Shown here: positions 1 through 8,723 of the stretch, piece by piece
Layout: every line of letters starts with the position of its first letter
Numbering within the stretch: the first letter of the stretch is position 1
NCBI GenBank assembly: GCA_003990705.1
Contig: AP018318.1
Coordinates: 4,405,501 to 4,469,500, forward strand
DNA length: 64,000 nucleotides
Reading direction: 5' to 3'
Origin: Nostoc sp. HK-01
Lineage (GTDB): Bacteria; Cyanobacteriota; Cyanobacteriia; Cyanobacteriales; Nostocaceae
The notes under the pieces: generated by a model
Told to the model about the DNA's origin: nothing
The model's input: only the letters and a program-made list of their open reading frames with translations
Database searches by the model: none
Translations under genes and position numbers: made by a program

Positions 1-2016
1 TTCCGCAGAAATAGTGAGTTGATAATCTACTGATGTTGAGGCTGTAGAAGCGATCGCAAACTCATAGTATCCCTTTTCGGGTAATTCTGTAGTTAAAGTG
101 CGTTTTGTCGAGTCTTCTAAAAGTCTGATTTTGCCAGAGGGGGAATAAACTGATAGTAAAACTTGAGAATTTGCTTTGAGATTTAAATCTAATGTTTGCC
201 CTTTAGCCAGTTCAGCAATGAAGACTTTACCATTCCCTGGTTTGAGAGTTCCACTGACTGTTTCACTTGTCGCGCCTATATCAAAAACAATCTTGGCAAA
301 AGCATTGCCATTGAGGATAGCACTAAGTTGATCATTTACAAACCCATACCAAACTTGCCCGATGGGTTCCTTCATAAAATCTCGCCCACGCTGTTCGGGA
401 AATATGCGGTAAAAAGCTACGTCGCCTAAATCATATAAAGCACGACTACCAACGTTAATTTTATTGACTGCGGCTTTCCAGCGATCGCGATCGGCTGCGG
501 TATAATTCCCTAGTTGTCGCCGTGATTGATTACTGAGAACGGAAAGTTTACTTAACACTTCATCCGCAGTTTTATCCCAAGCCGCCCGCAAACTTTCGTC
601 TTCTGGTTTATCGCTGATGGTGCGCCCTTGTAAGCTAGGGTTTCTCCGCCAAAAGATTTGATTAACTAAGTCTACATAAAAGCTTTGCTCAATTCCCAAC
701 TCTTGACGGCGATCGCTTAATTTTTCTTTGCGTTGCTTTTCTTCTGGGGAATAATTCTCGGAAGCATCAACGGGTTGGGTAACGCTGGGTGTTGGCGTGG
801 GGTCAATATTATTCCCACCATCATTATTATTATTGCGATTTGTCCCTAACCACAGTACCCCAATCACACTAACGACTGCTAATGTTGCGGCAAAGGTTTT
901 AGTTGGTGTCCACCAGCTTGTTGTTTGAGAAATAGGTGCGGGGGATGCAGGAATGAAACGCGGCGGTGTTGGATTAACTGAAGGAGAAGGGGCGACTGCG
1001 AAAGTAGCTGAGGTTTCCGGCTGAGGTGTAACGGGCGGTTGAGTGACAGGATATTGAATCGGTGTCGGGTTAAGTGCGTGTAAAACTTGACTAGCAGATT
1101 GATAGCGATCGCTCGGACGAGGCGCTAACATTTTATCTAACACCTGTGCTAACATCGGACTCACACTAGCGTCCTGCTGCCATTTCCAAGCCAGAGTGTA
1201 ATTATCTAATAATTCTTGCGGTTGTTTACCTGTTAATAATACTAATATCGTGACTGCCAAAGCATACAAGTCACTGTGGGGCGATACTGCACCAGTTTGC
1301 ATTTGTTCTGATGGTGCAAAACCGATTTTACCCAATAAAGTCGGCGCGGGCGTGGCTGCTGCACCTGGTTGGTAATATTGCGAAGCAACTGTAGCGACTA
1401 CTTGTTTCACACCACCAAAGTCAATTAATACTGGTAGTTGATCGGCAGTGCGTAAAATTAAATTATCTGGCGAAATATCTCGATGAATCACATCCTGGGA
1501 GTGAATATAATCTAAAACTGGCAAAATTTGCTGTAATAGTTGCCGTACTTCTGCTTCTGTAAACCGTAGACCTTGCTGTTTGCGGGTATTTAATAAAGAA
1601 TTATATGTCTGTCCCTCTACATAATCTTGCACTAAAAACAGGTATTCCTTACCTTGCAGATTTGTCCGAAACAGTTCACGAAAGCGAGGTATTTGGGGAT
1701 GTTGCAATTTGTAGAGAACACTAGCTTCACGCTGAAATAGTTCTTCCGCTTTTTGTAAAACGTAAGCCGTTTGCACTTGGGGAGAAAATTCTTTTAAAAC
1801 ACAAAGTTCGCGGAAGCGGTTGATATCTTCAGCTAAATAAGTGCGTCCAAATCCACCTTGCCCGATTTGACGGACAATAACATAGCGATCGCTTAAAGTT
1901 AAACCAGCTTGAATACCATTACTTACAGGTAAACCTTGCAAATTCTCACCACACTGGAGACAAAACCGACTACCTGCGGGATTTTCATGACCTTTAGAGC
2001 AATAGAATTTAGTCAT
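1..2016 (-). CDS. Ser/Thr protein kinase with zinc ribbon and C-terminal extracytoplasmic domain (C-terminus cut by window edge)
   Basis: The frame starts at ATG 2016 and stays open to base 1, so the C-terminus is missing. Residues about 5-24 form a four-cysteine zinc ribbon (YCSKGH, then FCLQCG). The kinase domain covers about 37-300, with a glycine loop GQGGFGRTYLAED, the ATP lysine in CVLKEF, catalytic loop HRDISPDN and metal motif IDFGG. A Pro/Thr-rich linker leads to one membrane segment near residues 366-388. The outer part carries a stretch shared with the next kinase (YSPEEKQRK to GRTISDKPED) and ends in a beta-rich region (ETVSGTLKPGNGK) that resembles a PPC-type domain. It lies 118 bp downstream of a close paralogue on the same strand, which suggests tandem duplication. 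Substrates are unknown. Confidence 0.9.
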   Translation of the reverse strand, partial: MTKFYCSKGHENPAGSRFCLQCGENLQGLPVSNGIQAGLTLSDRYVIVRQIGQGGFGRTYLAEDINRFRELCVLKEFSPQVQTAYVLQKAEELFQREASVLYKLQHPQIPRFRELFRTNLQGKEYLFLVQDYVEGQTYNSLLNTRKQQGLRFTEAEVRQLLQQILPVLDYIHSQDVIHRDISPDNLILRTADQLPVLIDFGGVKQVVATVASQYYQPGAAATPAPTLLGKIGFAPSEQMQTGAVSPHSDLYALAVTILVLLTGKQPQELLDNYTLAWKWQQDASVSPMLAQVLDKMLAPRPSDRYQSASQVLHALNPTPIQYPVTQPPVTPQPETSATFAVAPSPSVNPTPPRFIPASPAPISQTTSWWTPTKTFAATLAVVSVIGVLWLGTNRNNNNDGGNNIDPTPTPSVTQPVDASENYSPEEKQRKEKLSDRRQELGIEQSFYVDLVNQIFWRRNPSLQGRTISDKPEDESLRAAWDKTADEVLSKLSVLSNQSRRQLGNYTAADRDRWKAAVNKINVGSRALYDLGDVAFYRIFPEQRGRDFMKEPIGQVWYGFVNDQLSAILNGNAFAKIVFDIGATSETVSGTLKPGNGKVFIAELAKGQTLDLNLKANSQVLLSVYSPSGKIRLLEDSTKRTLTTELPEKGYYEFAIASTASTSVDYQLTISAE

Positions 2017-2018
2017 TG

Positions 2019-2041
2019 GTCAATAGTCAATAGTCAATAGT
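2019..2041. repeat. STRR heptamer repeat (GTCAATA)3
   Basis: Three consecutive copies of the heptamer GTCAATA follow the start codon of the minus-strand kinase and so lie in its upstream leader. This repeat class is a hallmark of Nostoc-type genomes and recurs elsewhere in the window. Confidence 0.75.
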
Positions 2042-2071
2042 GGTGAATGAGTCATATATTCTTTCCCTACA

Positions 2072-2104
2072 CCCTTACACCCCTGTACCCTTACACCCCT
2101 GCTT
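2072..2104. repeat. Two-copy 16-bp tandem repeat, C-rich
   Basis: The unit CCCTTACACCCCTGTA occurs twice in tandem, the second copy diverging in its last bases, between the two kinase genes. C-rich strings of this kind (CCCCTG variants) recur in other spacers here, for example near 28363 and 33985. Confidence 0.6.
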
Positions 2105-2134
2105 CCTATCACACTCATCACCCTGAAACCTTAA

Positions 2135-3820
2135 CTAATTGTTCGATTGTATTTTACTAACTTTATCAGCCGCGATCGCATACCAAATTTGACCGTAAGT
2201 TTGTTGGTTCTGTTTCTCCTGTTGCTTTCCGGGAAATAATTCGGCAAATTTTTGATTTGTCTCTTTGTTCAACTGACTCATTGTATAGTCACCTAACTTT
2301 CCAGTTCTAGCTTGCAGTCTCCATCTTTCGTAATCTTTTTGACTGTAGCTTCCCATTTTCCTACGTGCGGCGGGGCTGAGTTCAGCCTGTTCTAGTTTAT
2401 CCAACAAGTCATCACCAATTCTCAACCACTCATCGCGCAAAGCCTTATCTTCCGATTTCGATGTGATGGTGCGCCCTTGCATTTCTGGCTTCTGACTGTA
2501 AAATAAAGCGTCTACCATCCGGATGAAGAAGGCTTCTGATATTTCTAACTCTTGACGACGCGCCAGCACATCCCCATTTCCTTTGTTGCTGACTGGTTGA
2601 GCCAGGGGATTAGGTAATGATGGTATTGTGGGCAATGATATAGAAGGTATGGTGATAGATGTTATACCTCTGACTACCGCATTTACCGCTGCCAAAGTGC
2701 CAGCAACTGTTAAACCGACTATGGCTGTACCCAGCATACTCACTGCAAAAGGACGTAACCACATAGGTAAAGGTAAAGTCCGGCTCACAGCTTGAGTTCT
2801 TTGATGGATTCTACTGACTATCGCGTTAGCGCGTTTTTGTCCCGGCGAGACTATCTGAGTCTTCAGTTTGGTAATATATGGATTACCTGGTTTAGTGACA
2901 GCTGGCGATGGTAACTCTTTGAGAACTTGTTCGGCTGTTTGATAGCGATCGCTCGGTTTATAAGCCAGCATCTTTTTCAATACCGATTCTAATTTGGGGC
3001 TAACTTTAATTTCCTTACCCCAATACCATAGCCCTTGATAGCTATCGTATAATTTTTGCGGTTCCTTCCCCGTTAATAATACGAGTATCGTTACCGCTAA
3101 AGAATATAAATCACTGCTGAGAAATACTTTCCCTTGGCGGATTTGTTCTTCCGGTGCGTAACCTTTTTTACCTAATAACGTGTGATTCACCGCTAACTTC
3201 GTGAACCAAAACCCTTGGGATGCGGGTAATTGCTTCACCCCACCAAAATCTATCAGCACAGGTAAATGGTCAGAACGCCGCCAAATCAAATTATCCGGTG
3301 AGATATCACGATGTACAACATCTTTGGAATGGATATAAGACAACACAGGTAAAATCTGTTGCAGCAGCAGAATGATTTCTTCTTCCGTAAAAGTTTGTCC
3401 TTTAGCTTGACGTTGTTCTAATAACTGGCAATAATTATCACCCTCTATGTAATCTTGCACCAAAAAGAAAAAATCTTTACTACCTATCTGCACCTGTAAA
3501 GAAGCATGAAACTGGGGAATTTGCGAATGTTGGAGTTTTTTCAGTACATTTGCTTCCCTTTCAAATAACTCCTTGGCTTTGAGTAAATCTTGTTGTGCTT
3601 GGACTTGTGGCGCAAATTCCTTCAGCACGCACACTTGATTGGCTTTTTGTTTATCTTCCGCTAAATAAGTACGTCCAAAACCACCTTGTCCTAGCTGACT
3701 TATAATTTGATAGCGTTGATTGACAATTTGCCCAACAGCCAGAGGCAATGGTTCACCGCAAGTGGTACAAAACCGATTACTGTCAAGATTTGTGTGTTGT
3801 TTACTGCAATAAACCTGCAT
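2135..3820 (-). CDS. Ser/Thr protein kinase with N-terminal zinc ribbon, membrane anchored
   Basis: The 561-residue product has the same architecture as the neighbouring kinase. A zinc ribbon occupies about residues 5-21 (YCSKQH, then FCTTCG). The Hanks-type kinase domain covers about 33-300, with LGQGGFGRTYLAED, CVLKEF, HRDISPDNL and LIDFGGVKQ, so the catalytic residues are intact. One membrane segment lies at about 353-380. The outer region ends in a module (GRTITSKSED through to QIWYAIAADK) that is also present in the first kinase. The cyanobacterial subclass with a zinc ribbon and the HRDIS form is seen directly; the signal sensed is unknown. Confidence in kinase activity is high, in role low. 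Confidence 0.92.
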   Translation of the reverse strand: MQVYCSKQHTNLDSNRFCTTCGEPLPLAVGQIVNQRYQIISQLGQGGFGRTYLAEDKQKANQVCVLKEFAPQVQAQQDLLKAKELFEREANVLKKLQHSQIPQFHASLQVQIGSKDFFFLVQDYIEGDNYCQLLEQRQAKGQTFTEEEIILLLQQILPVLSYIHSKDVVHRDISPDNLIWRRSDHLPVLIDFGGVKQLPASQGFWFTKLAVNHTLLGKKGYAPEEQIRQGKVFLSSDLYSLAVTILVLLTGKEPQKLYDSYQGLWYWGKEIKVSPKLESVLKKMLAYKPSDRYQTAEQVLKELPSPAVTKPGNPYITKLKTQIVSPGQKRANAIVSRIHQRTQAVSRTLPLPMWLRPFAVSMLGTAIVGLTVAGTLAAVNAVVRGITSITIPSISLPTIPSLPNPLAQPVSNKGNGDVLARRQELEISEAFFIRMVDALFYSQKPEMQGRTITSKSEDKALRDEWLRIGDDLLDKLEQAELSPAARRKMGSYSQKDYERWRLQARTGKLGDYTMSQLNKETNQKFAELFPGKQQEKQNQQTYGQIWYAIAADKVSKIQSNN

Positions 3821-4033
3821 GGTGCTGAAGGATAAATGAGGGTTTTTATAAATTACTACAACCAGAGTAGTTCTGTTTACGGATAATACTTCATCTAACT
3901 CCGCGTACCTTTGTCTTGAAAAGTTTGCTCAACGGAGGGAACCCGCACACGCAAGTTTTCGCTGCGTTTACCTCCGCATCCCTGGGCGTTTAAAATCAAA
4001 TCGGCTTGATATTCAACGACTGGAGATAGATTT

Positions 4034-5566
4034 ATGAACGCTAATTCCCAACAACAGCGAAGCATCAAGGCATTTGAAGATTTCATCTCTACACCTATAG
4101 AAACCCTACTACAAAGACACTGCAACACCGCTAGTTCACCAACAGTCTTAACGTTATTTCACGATGTCGCCGCAAATGTCCCAGCGTACAAGGCATTTTT
4201 AGCAGAAAGAGAAATTAATCCTGATACAATTCAGACTTTAGAAGATTTTCAGCAATTACCTGCGATCGCTAAAGAAAATTATATCCAACGTTATCCTCTG
4301 CCCGATTTGTGTCGCAATGGTCAATTAGCAGAGTGCGATATGATAGCCGCTTCTTCTGGTTCCACAGGTAAACCCACATTTTGGCCGCGCTTCTTCACCG
4401 ATGAACTGCAAATTGCTACACGCTTTGAGCAAATTTTTCATGATAGTTTTTTTACAGACACTAGACGCACCCTTGCAGTAATTTGTTTCACCCTGGGAAC
4501 TTGGGTGGGGGGAATGTTCACGACTAATTGCTGTCGCTATCTAGCGAGTAAAGGTTATCCCCTCACCGTTATTACACCGGGTAACAACAAAGAAGAAATC
4601 TTGCGCGTAGTTCAAGAACTAGGGGGAAATTTTCAGCAAGTTGTCCTTTTGGGATATCCGCCATTCCTCAAAGATGTGATTGATACTGGTTTAAGTCGTG
4701 GCGTGGCATGGTCGCAATATCACATTAAGCTAGTCATGGCAGGAGAAGTATTTAGCGAAGAATGGCGCAGCTTAGTTGGTGAAAGAGTAGGTTCGCAAAA
4801 CCCTTGTTACGATTTCGCTTCACTTTACGGAACTGCGGATGCTGGCGTGTTAGGTAATGAAACGCCTTTGAGTATTTGCATTCGTCGTTTCTTAGCTAAA
4901 AATCCCGATGCGGCTAGAGCGTTATTTGGTGAGTCTCGTTTACCCACATTAGTCCAATATGACCCCACCAGTCGCTTTTTTGAGGCGCAGAACAACTCTT
5001 TATTATTTTCTGGCGACAATGGTATTCCCCTAATACGCTACGACATCCTCGACACTGGCGGAATTATTACCTACGATGCAATGCTGGAGTTTTTAGCAGA
5101 ATGGAACTTCAACCCACTAGAAACACTCAGCACTCAGCACTCAGCACTAATAACTCAGCACTCCCCCAGAGGAATTCACCCCTTACCTTTCGTCTACGTT
5201 TTTGGACGCTCTAACTTTACGGTGTCTTACTTTGGCGCAAATATCTATCCCGAAAATGTCAGTGTCGGCTTAGAACAACCAGTCATTCAAGCATGGGTAA
5301 CTGGTAAATTTGTCTTGCAAGTTAAAGAAGATGCAGACAAAAACCGATTTTTATCTGTAGTTGTAGAACTAGCACCAGGGGTTGAAGGTAATGAAGACAA
5401 ACGCCAAGCCATCACCGAGTCAATTCTGGCGCAATTGTTACGCCTCAACGGTGAATTTGCTAATTATGTTCCCCCAGAATATCAAACACCACAGGTTGCT
5501 TTAGCGGCAACAGGCGATCGCGAATATTTCCCCATCGGCGTTAAGCACCGCTATACACGCAAGTAA
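4034..5566 (+). CDS. PaaK-like adenylate-forming enzyme (phenylacetate-CoA ligase / CapK family)
   Basis: The 510-residue protein carries the AMP-binding P-loop SSGSTGKPTFWPRF near residue 110 and a later LYGTADAG segment, as in PaaK/CapK-type ligases that activate a carboxylic acid as acyl-adenylate. The start at 4034 is supported by GGAGA about 9 nt upstream. Bases 5124-5163 are an in-frame CACTCAG heptamer repeat that encodes a low-complexity stretch (LSTQHSALITQHS) between conserved blocks, probably a repeat insertion tolerated in a surface loop. The TetR gene follows 141 bp downstream on the same strand. The substrate cannot be read from sequence, and aromatic acid specificity should not be assumed. 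Confidence 0.8.
   Translation: MNANSQQQRSIKAFEDFISTPIETLLQRHCNTASSPTVLTLFHDVAANVPAYKAFLAEREINPDTIQTLEDFQQLPAIAKENYIQRYPLPDLCRNGQLAECDMIAASSGSTGKPTFWPRFFTDELQIATRFEQIFHDSFFTDTRRTLAVICFTLGTWVGGMFTTNCCRYLASKGYPLTVITPGNNKEEILRVVQELGGNFQQVVLLGYPPFLKDVIDTGLSRGVAWSQYHIKLVMAGEVFSEEWRSLVGERVGSQNPCYDFASLYGTADAGVLGNETPLSICIRRFLAKNPDAARALFGESRLPTLVQYDPTSRFFEAQNNSLLFSGDNGIPLIRYDILDTGGIITYDAMLEFLAEWNFNPLETLSTQHSALITQHSPRGIHPLPFVYVFGRSNFTVSYFGANIYPENVSVGLEQPVIQAWVTGKFVLQVKEDADKNRFLSVVVELAPGVEGNEDKRQAITESILAQLLRLNGEFANYVPPEYQTPQVALAATGDREYFPIGVKHRYTRK
5124..5163. repeat. STRR heptamers inside a coding sequence
   Basis: Tandem CACTCAG units (three, then a broken fourth and fifth) lie within the PaaK-like gene. 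Because 7 is not a multiple of 3, the repeat is read in rotating frames as LSTQHSALITQHS. The reading frame is kept on both sides. Confidence 0.75.
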
Positions 5567-5678
5567 ATGGAAATTTTGTCAAACTTGATTAATCTACGTA
5601 TTCTCAGGCTTTATTAACTTTACAACTTTTTGCTAAATATTGTAGTAAGTTGCTTAATCAAACATTTTTCCTCTTAAA

Positions 5679-5701
5679 TATAATGCAAGTAAGCACTTGC
5701 A
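5679..5701 (+). promoter_or_regulatory. -10 box plus palindromic operator of the TetR gene
   Basis: A consensus -10 box TATAAT (5679-5684) touches a perfect palindrome TGCAAGT-aagc-ACTTGCA (5684-5701). The palindrome would cover the transcription start and ends 6 bp before the TetR ATG, the usual arrangement for autorepression. No clear -35 at standard spacing and no Shine-Dalgarno are visible, so the mRNA leader would be very short. Confidence 0.55.
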
Positions 5702-5707
5702 AGCAAA

Positions 5708-6346
5708 ATGACTAAAAACATCCGTTCATCCACTCTCACCCGTACACGTTTAATCGCAGCCGCTTCACAAGTATTTGCTAGTTTAGGGGTACAAGGCGCA
5801 ACTACCCGTGAAATAGCTCGCGTTGCAGGTGTCAATGAGGTCACTTTATTTCGTCACTTTGCCAGCAAAGAACAACTCCTCAAAGCAGTTATTGAAAATG
5901 CTCTCACACTCCAAATAGAAGCATTGGCTCACCCTGAAACTTGGACACAAAATTTGCGTGTTGACTTAAGACGCTATGCCAAACTTTATAACAGTATGCT
6001 TGAAGCTCAAGAAGACTTAATTCGTACCTTCATTGGGGAAGCTAAACGTCATCCAGAAGCAGCTAAACAAGTTATTCAAGAAGCTGTTCAACCATTAAGC
6101 GAAAAACTCATTGCCTATCTCCAATCTTGTCAGAAAAATGGTACTGTCAGACCTGAATTTGATCCAGTACCAGCAGTTGATATGTTTACCGGAATGCTAC
6201 TTGCCGGTATGCTTTGCCACAATGCCAAACTCAAGAACAAGAATTATAGTTGTGATGAATATATCGATACTTGTGTAGATATTTTTGTCCGAGGTATTAG
6301 TTTAGCTCCTGTACCAGTTTTAAGTGCAAATAGTATTCATAATTAA
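5708..6346 (+). CDS. TetR/AcrR family transcriptional regulator
   Basis: The protein has 212 residues. Residues about 10-57 form the TetR helix-turn-helix: TRLIAAASQVFASLG, then TTREIARVAGVNEVTLFRHF, then SKEQLLKAV. The C-terminal ligand-binding region is helical and variable, as usual for the family. The gene carries its own palindromic operator at the promoter, so negative autoregulation is likely. It follows the PaaK-like gene on the same strand and could also control it, but no second copy of the palindrome was seen upstream of 4034. The ligand is unknown. Confidence 0.9.
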   Translation: MTKNIRSSTLTRTRLIAAASQVFASLGVQGATTREIARVAGVNEVTLFRHFASKEQLLKAVIENALTLQIEALAHPETWTQNLRVDLRRYAKLYNSMLEAQEDLIRTFIGEAKRHPEAAKQVIQEAVQPLSEKLIAYLQSCQKNGTVRPEFDPVPAVDMFTGMLLAGMLCHNAKLKNKNYSCDEYIDTCVDIFVRGISLAPVPVLSANSIHN

Positions 6347-6381
6347 TATATTTAATAGATAAAAATAATTTATTTTCAGAC

Positions 6382-6408
6382 ACCAGACCTTATTTAATAA
6401 AGTCTGGT
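6382..6408. terminator. Bidirectional terminator hairpin
   Basis: A 27-nt near-perfect palindrome (ACCAGACCTTATT and its complement ending AAAGTCTGGT) is followed by ATTTTA on the plus strand. It sits between the end of the TetR gene and the convergent gene ending at 6435, so it can serve both. Confidence 0.75.
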
Positions 6409-6434
6409 ATTTTAACTACATAATCAAACTTCTA

Positions 6435-6872
6435 CTAAAGCAAAATCCTCCCAGATAATAGCTTACGCAAAAAGCTAAATAAACCAATTGCCACATTAAT
6501 CTGCATCTGGGTTTTGCGTGCTTCATCTATATCTGCTAAGATTTTTTGCATTTCTTGGATATTTTCAGAATTTACCCCGATAACAATTTTATTAATAATC
6601 GCGGCTCTCACACTATCTATTGTGTATTTACATTCATGAATTGCTGGTCTTAATGTATTCACTAAATCCCAATTACTTTTATCTTTTGCTTGCTTCAATT
6701 CAAATTGCAGCATCAGCAATATATCTTGTAATTCATTTTCTGTATTTTGTAATTTTTGTAGATCAATACTATCTTTTGGCTCTGCTTGCAACTGAGCAAT
6801 AATAGTTGATAAACCATCAATTGTTTTGTTACCTACTACAGATATAATGTTATTTACAGGCTCATGATTCAT
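6435..6872 (-). CDS. Hypothetical helical protein, partner of the upstream lipoprotein
   Basis: I do not recognise this family. The start at 6872 (MNHEPVNNIISVVG, 145 residues) is preferred to a longer frame from 6941. It has an AAAAGGG Shine-Dalgarno 8 nt upstream and leaves a 13-bp gap to the preceding gene instead of an overlap. The protein is mostly amphipathic helix (QLQAEPKDSIDLQKLQNTEN, EARKTQMQINVAIG), probably coiled coil, with a short hydrophobic end (IGLFSFLRKLLSGRILL). It has no cysteine motif or catalytic signature. It is very likely co-transcribed with the lipoprotein gene at 6886-7854. Confidence 0.65.
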   Translation of the reverse strand: MNHEPVNNIISVVGNKTIDGLSTIIAQLQAEPKDSIDLQKLQNTENELQDILLMLQFELKQAKDKSNWDLVNTLRPAIHECKYTIDSVRAAIINKIVIGVNSENIQEMQKILADIDEARKTQMQINVAIGLFSFLRKLLSGRILL

Positions 6873-6885
6873 AATTTTTACCCTT

Positions 6886-7854
6886 TTAAATTTGGCATTT
6901 AAGTTGAGATTTATCTGGCTTTGATTGCCCATTGACAACATCTATAAAGAAACTACTCAGAGTTTTATCTGATTTTATTTCTTGCTCAACAACGTTGATT
7001 CTACCTGTCAATGAACTGTAGTTATTCCCAGTAATATTTGTAGTTAAACTTAAAATTTGGGTAATTCTCGCCGAAATTACATCAAAGCTAAGATGGGGAT
7101 ATTCATCAATCAGTTTCGAGAGTCTTTGTCCTTTATCTGCTGCTACTATAAATTTAGCGATCACATTGTCGATCATTTCTCTTTCTTCTAAATCTAGACT
7201 TCGCCATTTATTGATTAATCCACCAACTTGATTTTCAATTTCCTGCTTGTCAGTTTCAGATATATTCGCTTCTCTATAAGCTTGACGCAGCTTAATTAAC
7301 TCTACACCAATCTCTGCTCGTTCCGGATTTTTCGGTTTGGGTGGATTTTTTTGTAAAAGTTGAGCAAGACGGAGCATTTTTACAGTTAAACACCTTGCAG
7401 GTTGAGCCGTTTGCGCTACTATCTTGCTACTGCCATAATCAATTGCTTCCAGATTTGTAAATATATCTACAACCTGATCATATTCTGCCTGTAAATTATC
7501 TAATGCTGCATTAAGCTCTGACGGCTGCTTTTCTTCACCTAAAATAATTAAATCCAACTGTTGAAAATTAATACTACCATCATCACTATTATTTTCAATA
7601 ATCGGATTATTGAGTAATTCATTGATCATTTGATTTAGCTCATCACCCGTTGAGTCTCTCAGTTGCAGTTGATTAATTTCTCTATATGATGTAATAGCTT
7701 CAAAAGCTTGATAACGGAAGTTTTCTGCTGTTATCCTAAGTATGGCTCGTTTTTCTGGTGTACAGCTACTAATAGTTAAACTAATAGCCACAAAAATTAA
7801 AGCGAATTTACGAGATGGACTTTTTACCCAACCACAAAAATTGATAGACATCAT
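6886..7854 (-). CDS. Putative lipoprotein of unknown function
   Basis: The 322-residue protein begins with a positively charged, then hydrophobic signal (SRKFALIFVAISLTISSC). ISSC fits a lipobox, with lipidation predicted at Cys31, so a membrane-anchored extracytoplasmic protein is inferred. The mature part is helical and acidic, with no recognised domain. Segments such as EREMIDNVIAKFIVAADKGQ look like long amphipathic helices. It is the first gene of a two-gene minus-strand unit with the helical protein at 6435-6872. The function is unknown. Confidence 0.7.
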   Translation of the reverse strand: MMSINFCGWVKSPSRKFALIFVAISLTISSCTPEKRAILRITAENFRYQAFEAITSYREINQLQLRDSTGDELNQMINELLNNPIIENNSDDGSINFQQLDLIILGEEKQPSELNAALDNLQAEYDQVVDIFTNLEAIDYGSSKIVAQTAQPARCLTVKMLRLAQLLQKNPPKPKNPERAEIGVELIKLRQAYREANISETDKQEIENQVGGLINKWRSLDLEEREMIDNVIAKFIVAADKGQRLSKLIDEYPHLSFDVISARITQILSLTTNITGNNYSSLTGRINVVEQEIKSDKTLSSFFIDVVNGQSKPDKSQLKCQI

Positions 7855-8271
7855 GATTCAATACAAATATGCAAATTTATTAAATCAGTGTTATTTAATA
7901 TCTGCTACTATAGTGTTTTAATAGCTCTAATTTTTAAAACTTAAATATTTGTTTTTAATCTGCCTAGGAAGAAAATATTTGATTTTTGTTACCAAATATA
8001 AAAATATGAATAGATATAATTTATTTACATAATTGCCATAGAGTTGAAATGCGATTTTTTAATTAAAAATTAAGCAAATCAAAATATCTACCAGAGAAAT
8101 TACCCAATTTTTTTAGGTTCTCTTAATCTAGGGCTGGCTATCTAGCTTAAGTAGCATATATCTATATAGTTATAATTGAGGATTGTAAAATTAACTCCAA
8201 ACTCTCAGATAGAAGCGGCAAAGCATACAGCCAAGTTATAATTCTCTTGCGGACGAGCGTAACAAAAATTT
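7855..8271. other. Divergent intergenic region, AT-rich
   Basis: This 417-bp spacer separates the divergent lipoprotein gene and the plus-strand gene at 8272. It is strongly AT-rich with no protein-like frame. It must hold the promoters of both genes, but no box could be assigned with confidence. Confidence 0.5.
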
Positions 8272-8586
8272 ATGAGTAACCCCCTTTTACAAGCCTTTTT
8301 TGTAGGCAGAGCAGTCGCTGAAGTAGTTAATGAGCGTTTCGAGGTTGCCTTAACCGATGCGTTGAGTGAATTAGGGAAATTTGATGCAGAAGCCAGAGAA
8401 CAACTGCGTCAGTTTACAGAAGAAGTCACACAACGAGCAAATCGTGCAGCAGAAGCGGCTAATGCGCGTCAAACAACTACATCTAGTCAAGACCCCGTTG
8501 ATTTGCAAGCAAATATTGATGAACTAAGAGCCGAAATTGCGCTACTGCGTAATGAATTACAGCGTTATCGCAGCAGTTCTGTATAG
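8272..8586 (+). CDS. Small conserved cyanobacterial helical protein (DUF6825-like)
   Basis: The 104-residue protein starts MSNPLLQAFFVGRAVAEVVN and is otherwise alanine- and glutamate-rich helix (ALSELGKFDAEAREQLRQF). A C-terminal heptad-like stretch (LQANIDELRAEIALLRNELQ) is almost certainly a coiled coil. It resembles a small protein family conserved across cyanobacteria; the DUF number is from memory and should be verified. No catalytic motif is present. It precedes the UbiB-like kinase on the same strand with a 137-bp gap. Confidence 0.75.
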   Translation: MSNPLLQAFFVGRAVAEVVNERFEVALTDALSELGKFDAEAREQLRQFTEEVTQRANRAAEAANARQTTTSSQDPVDLQANIDELRAEIALLRNELQRYRSSSV

Positions 8587-8723
8587 TTAACAGTCAAAGT
8601 CATCGCCAATGACCTAGACACGTTAGCAGCTACTCTGACGAATTCTCCGCAGGAGTAAGCTCAGGGTATGACAAATGACAAGTAGCAAATGACACCTTTA
8701 TCAAACACACTTTAGGGATCAGA

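Noticed and set aside
3895-4128. 77-codon minus-strand frame overlapping the PaaK-like gene start
   Set aside because: Antisense to a clear gene; no RBS and no domain.
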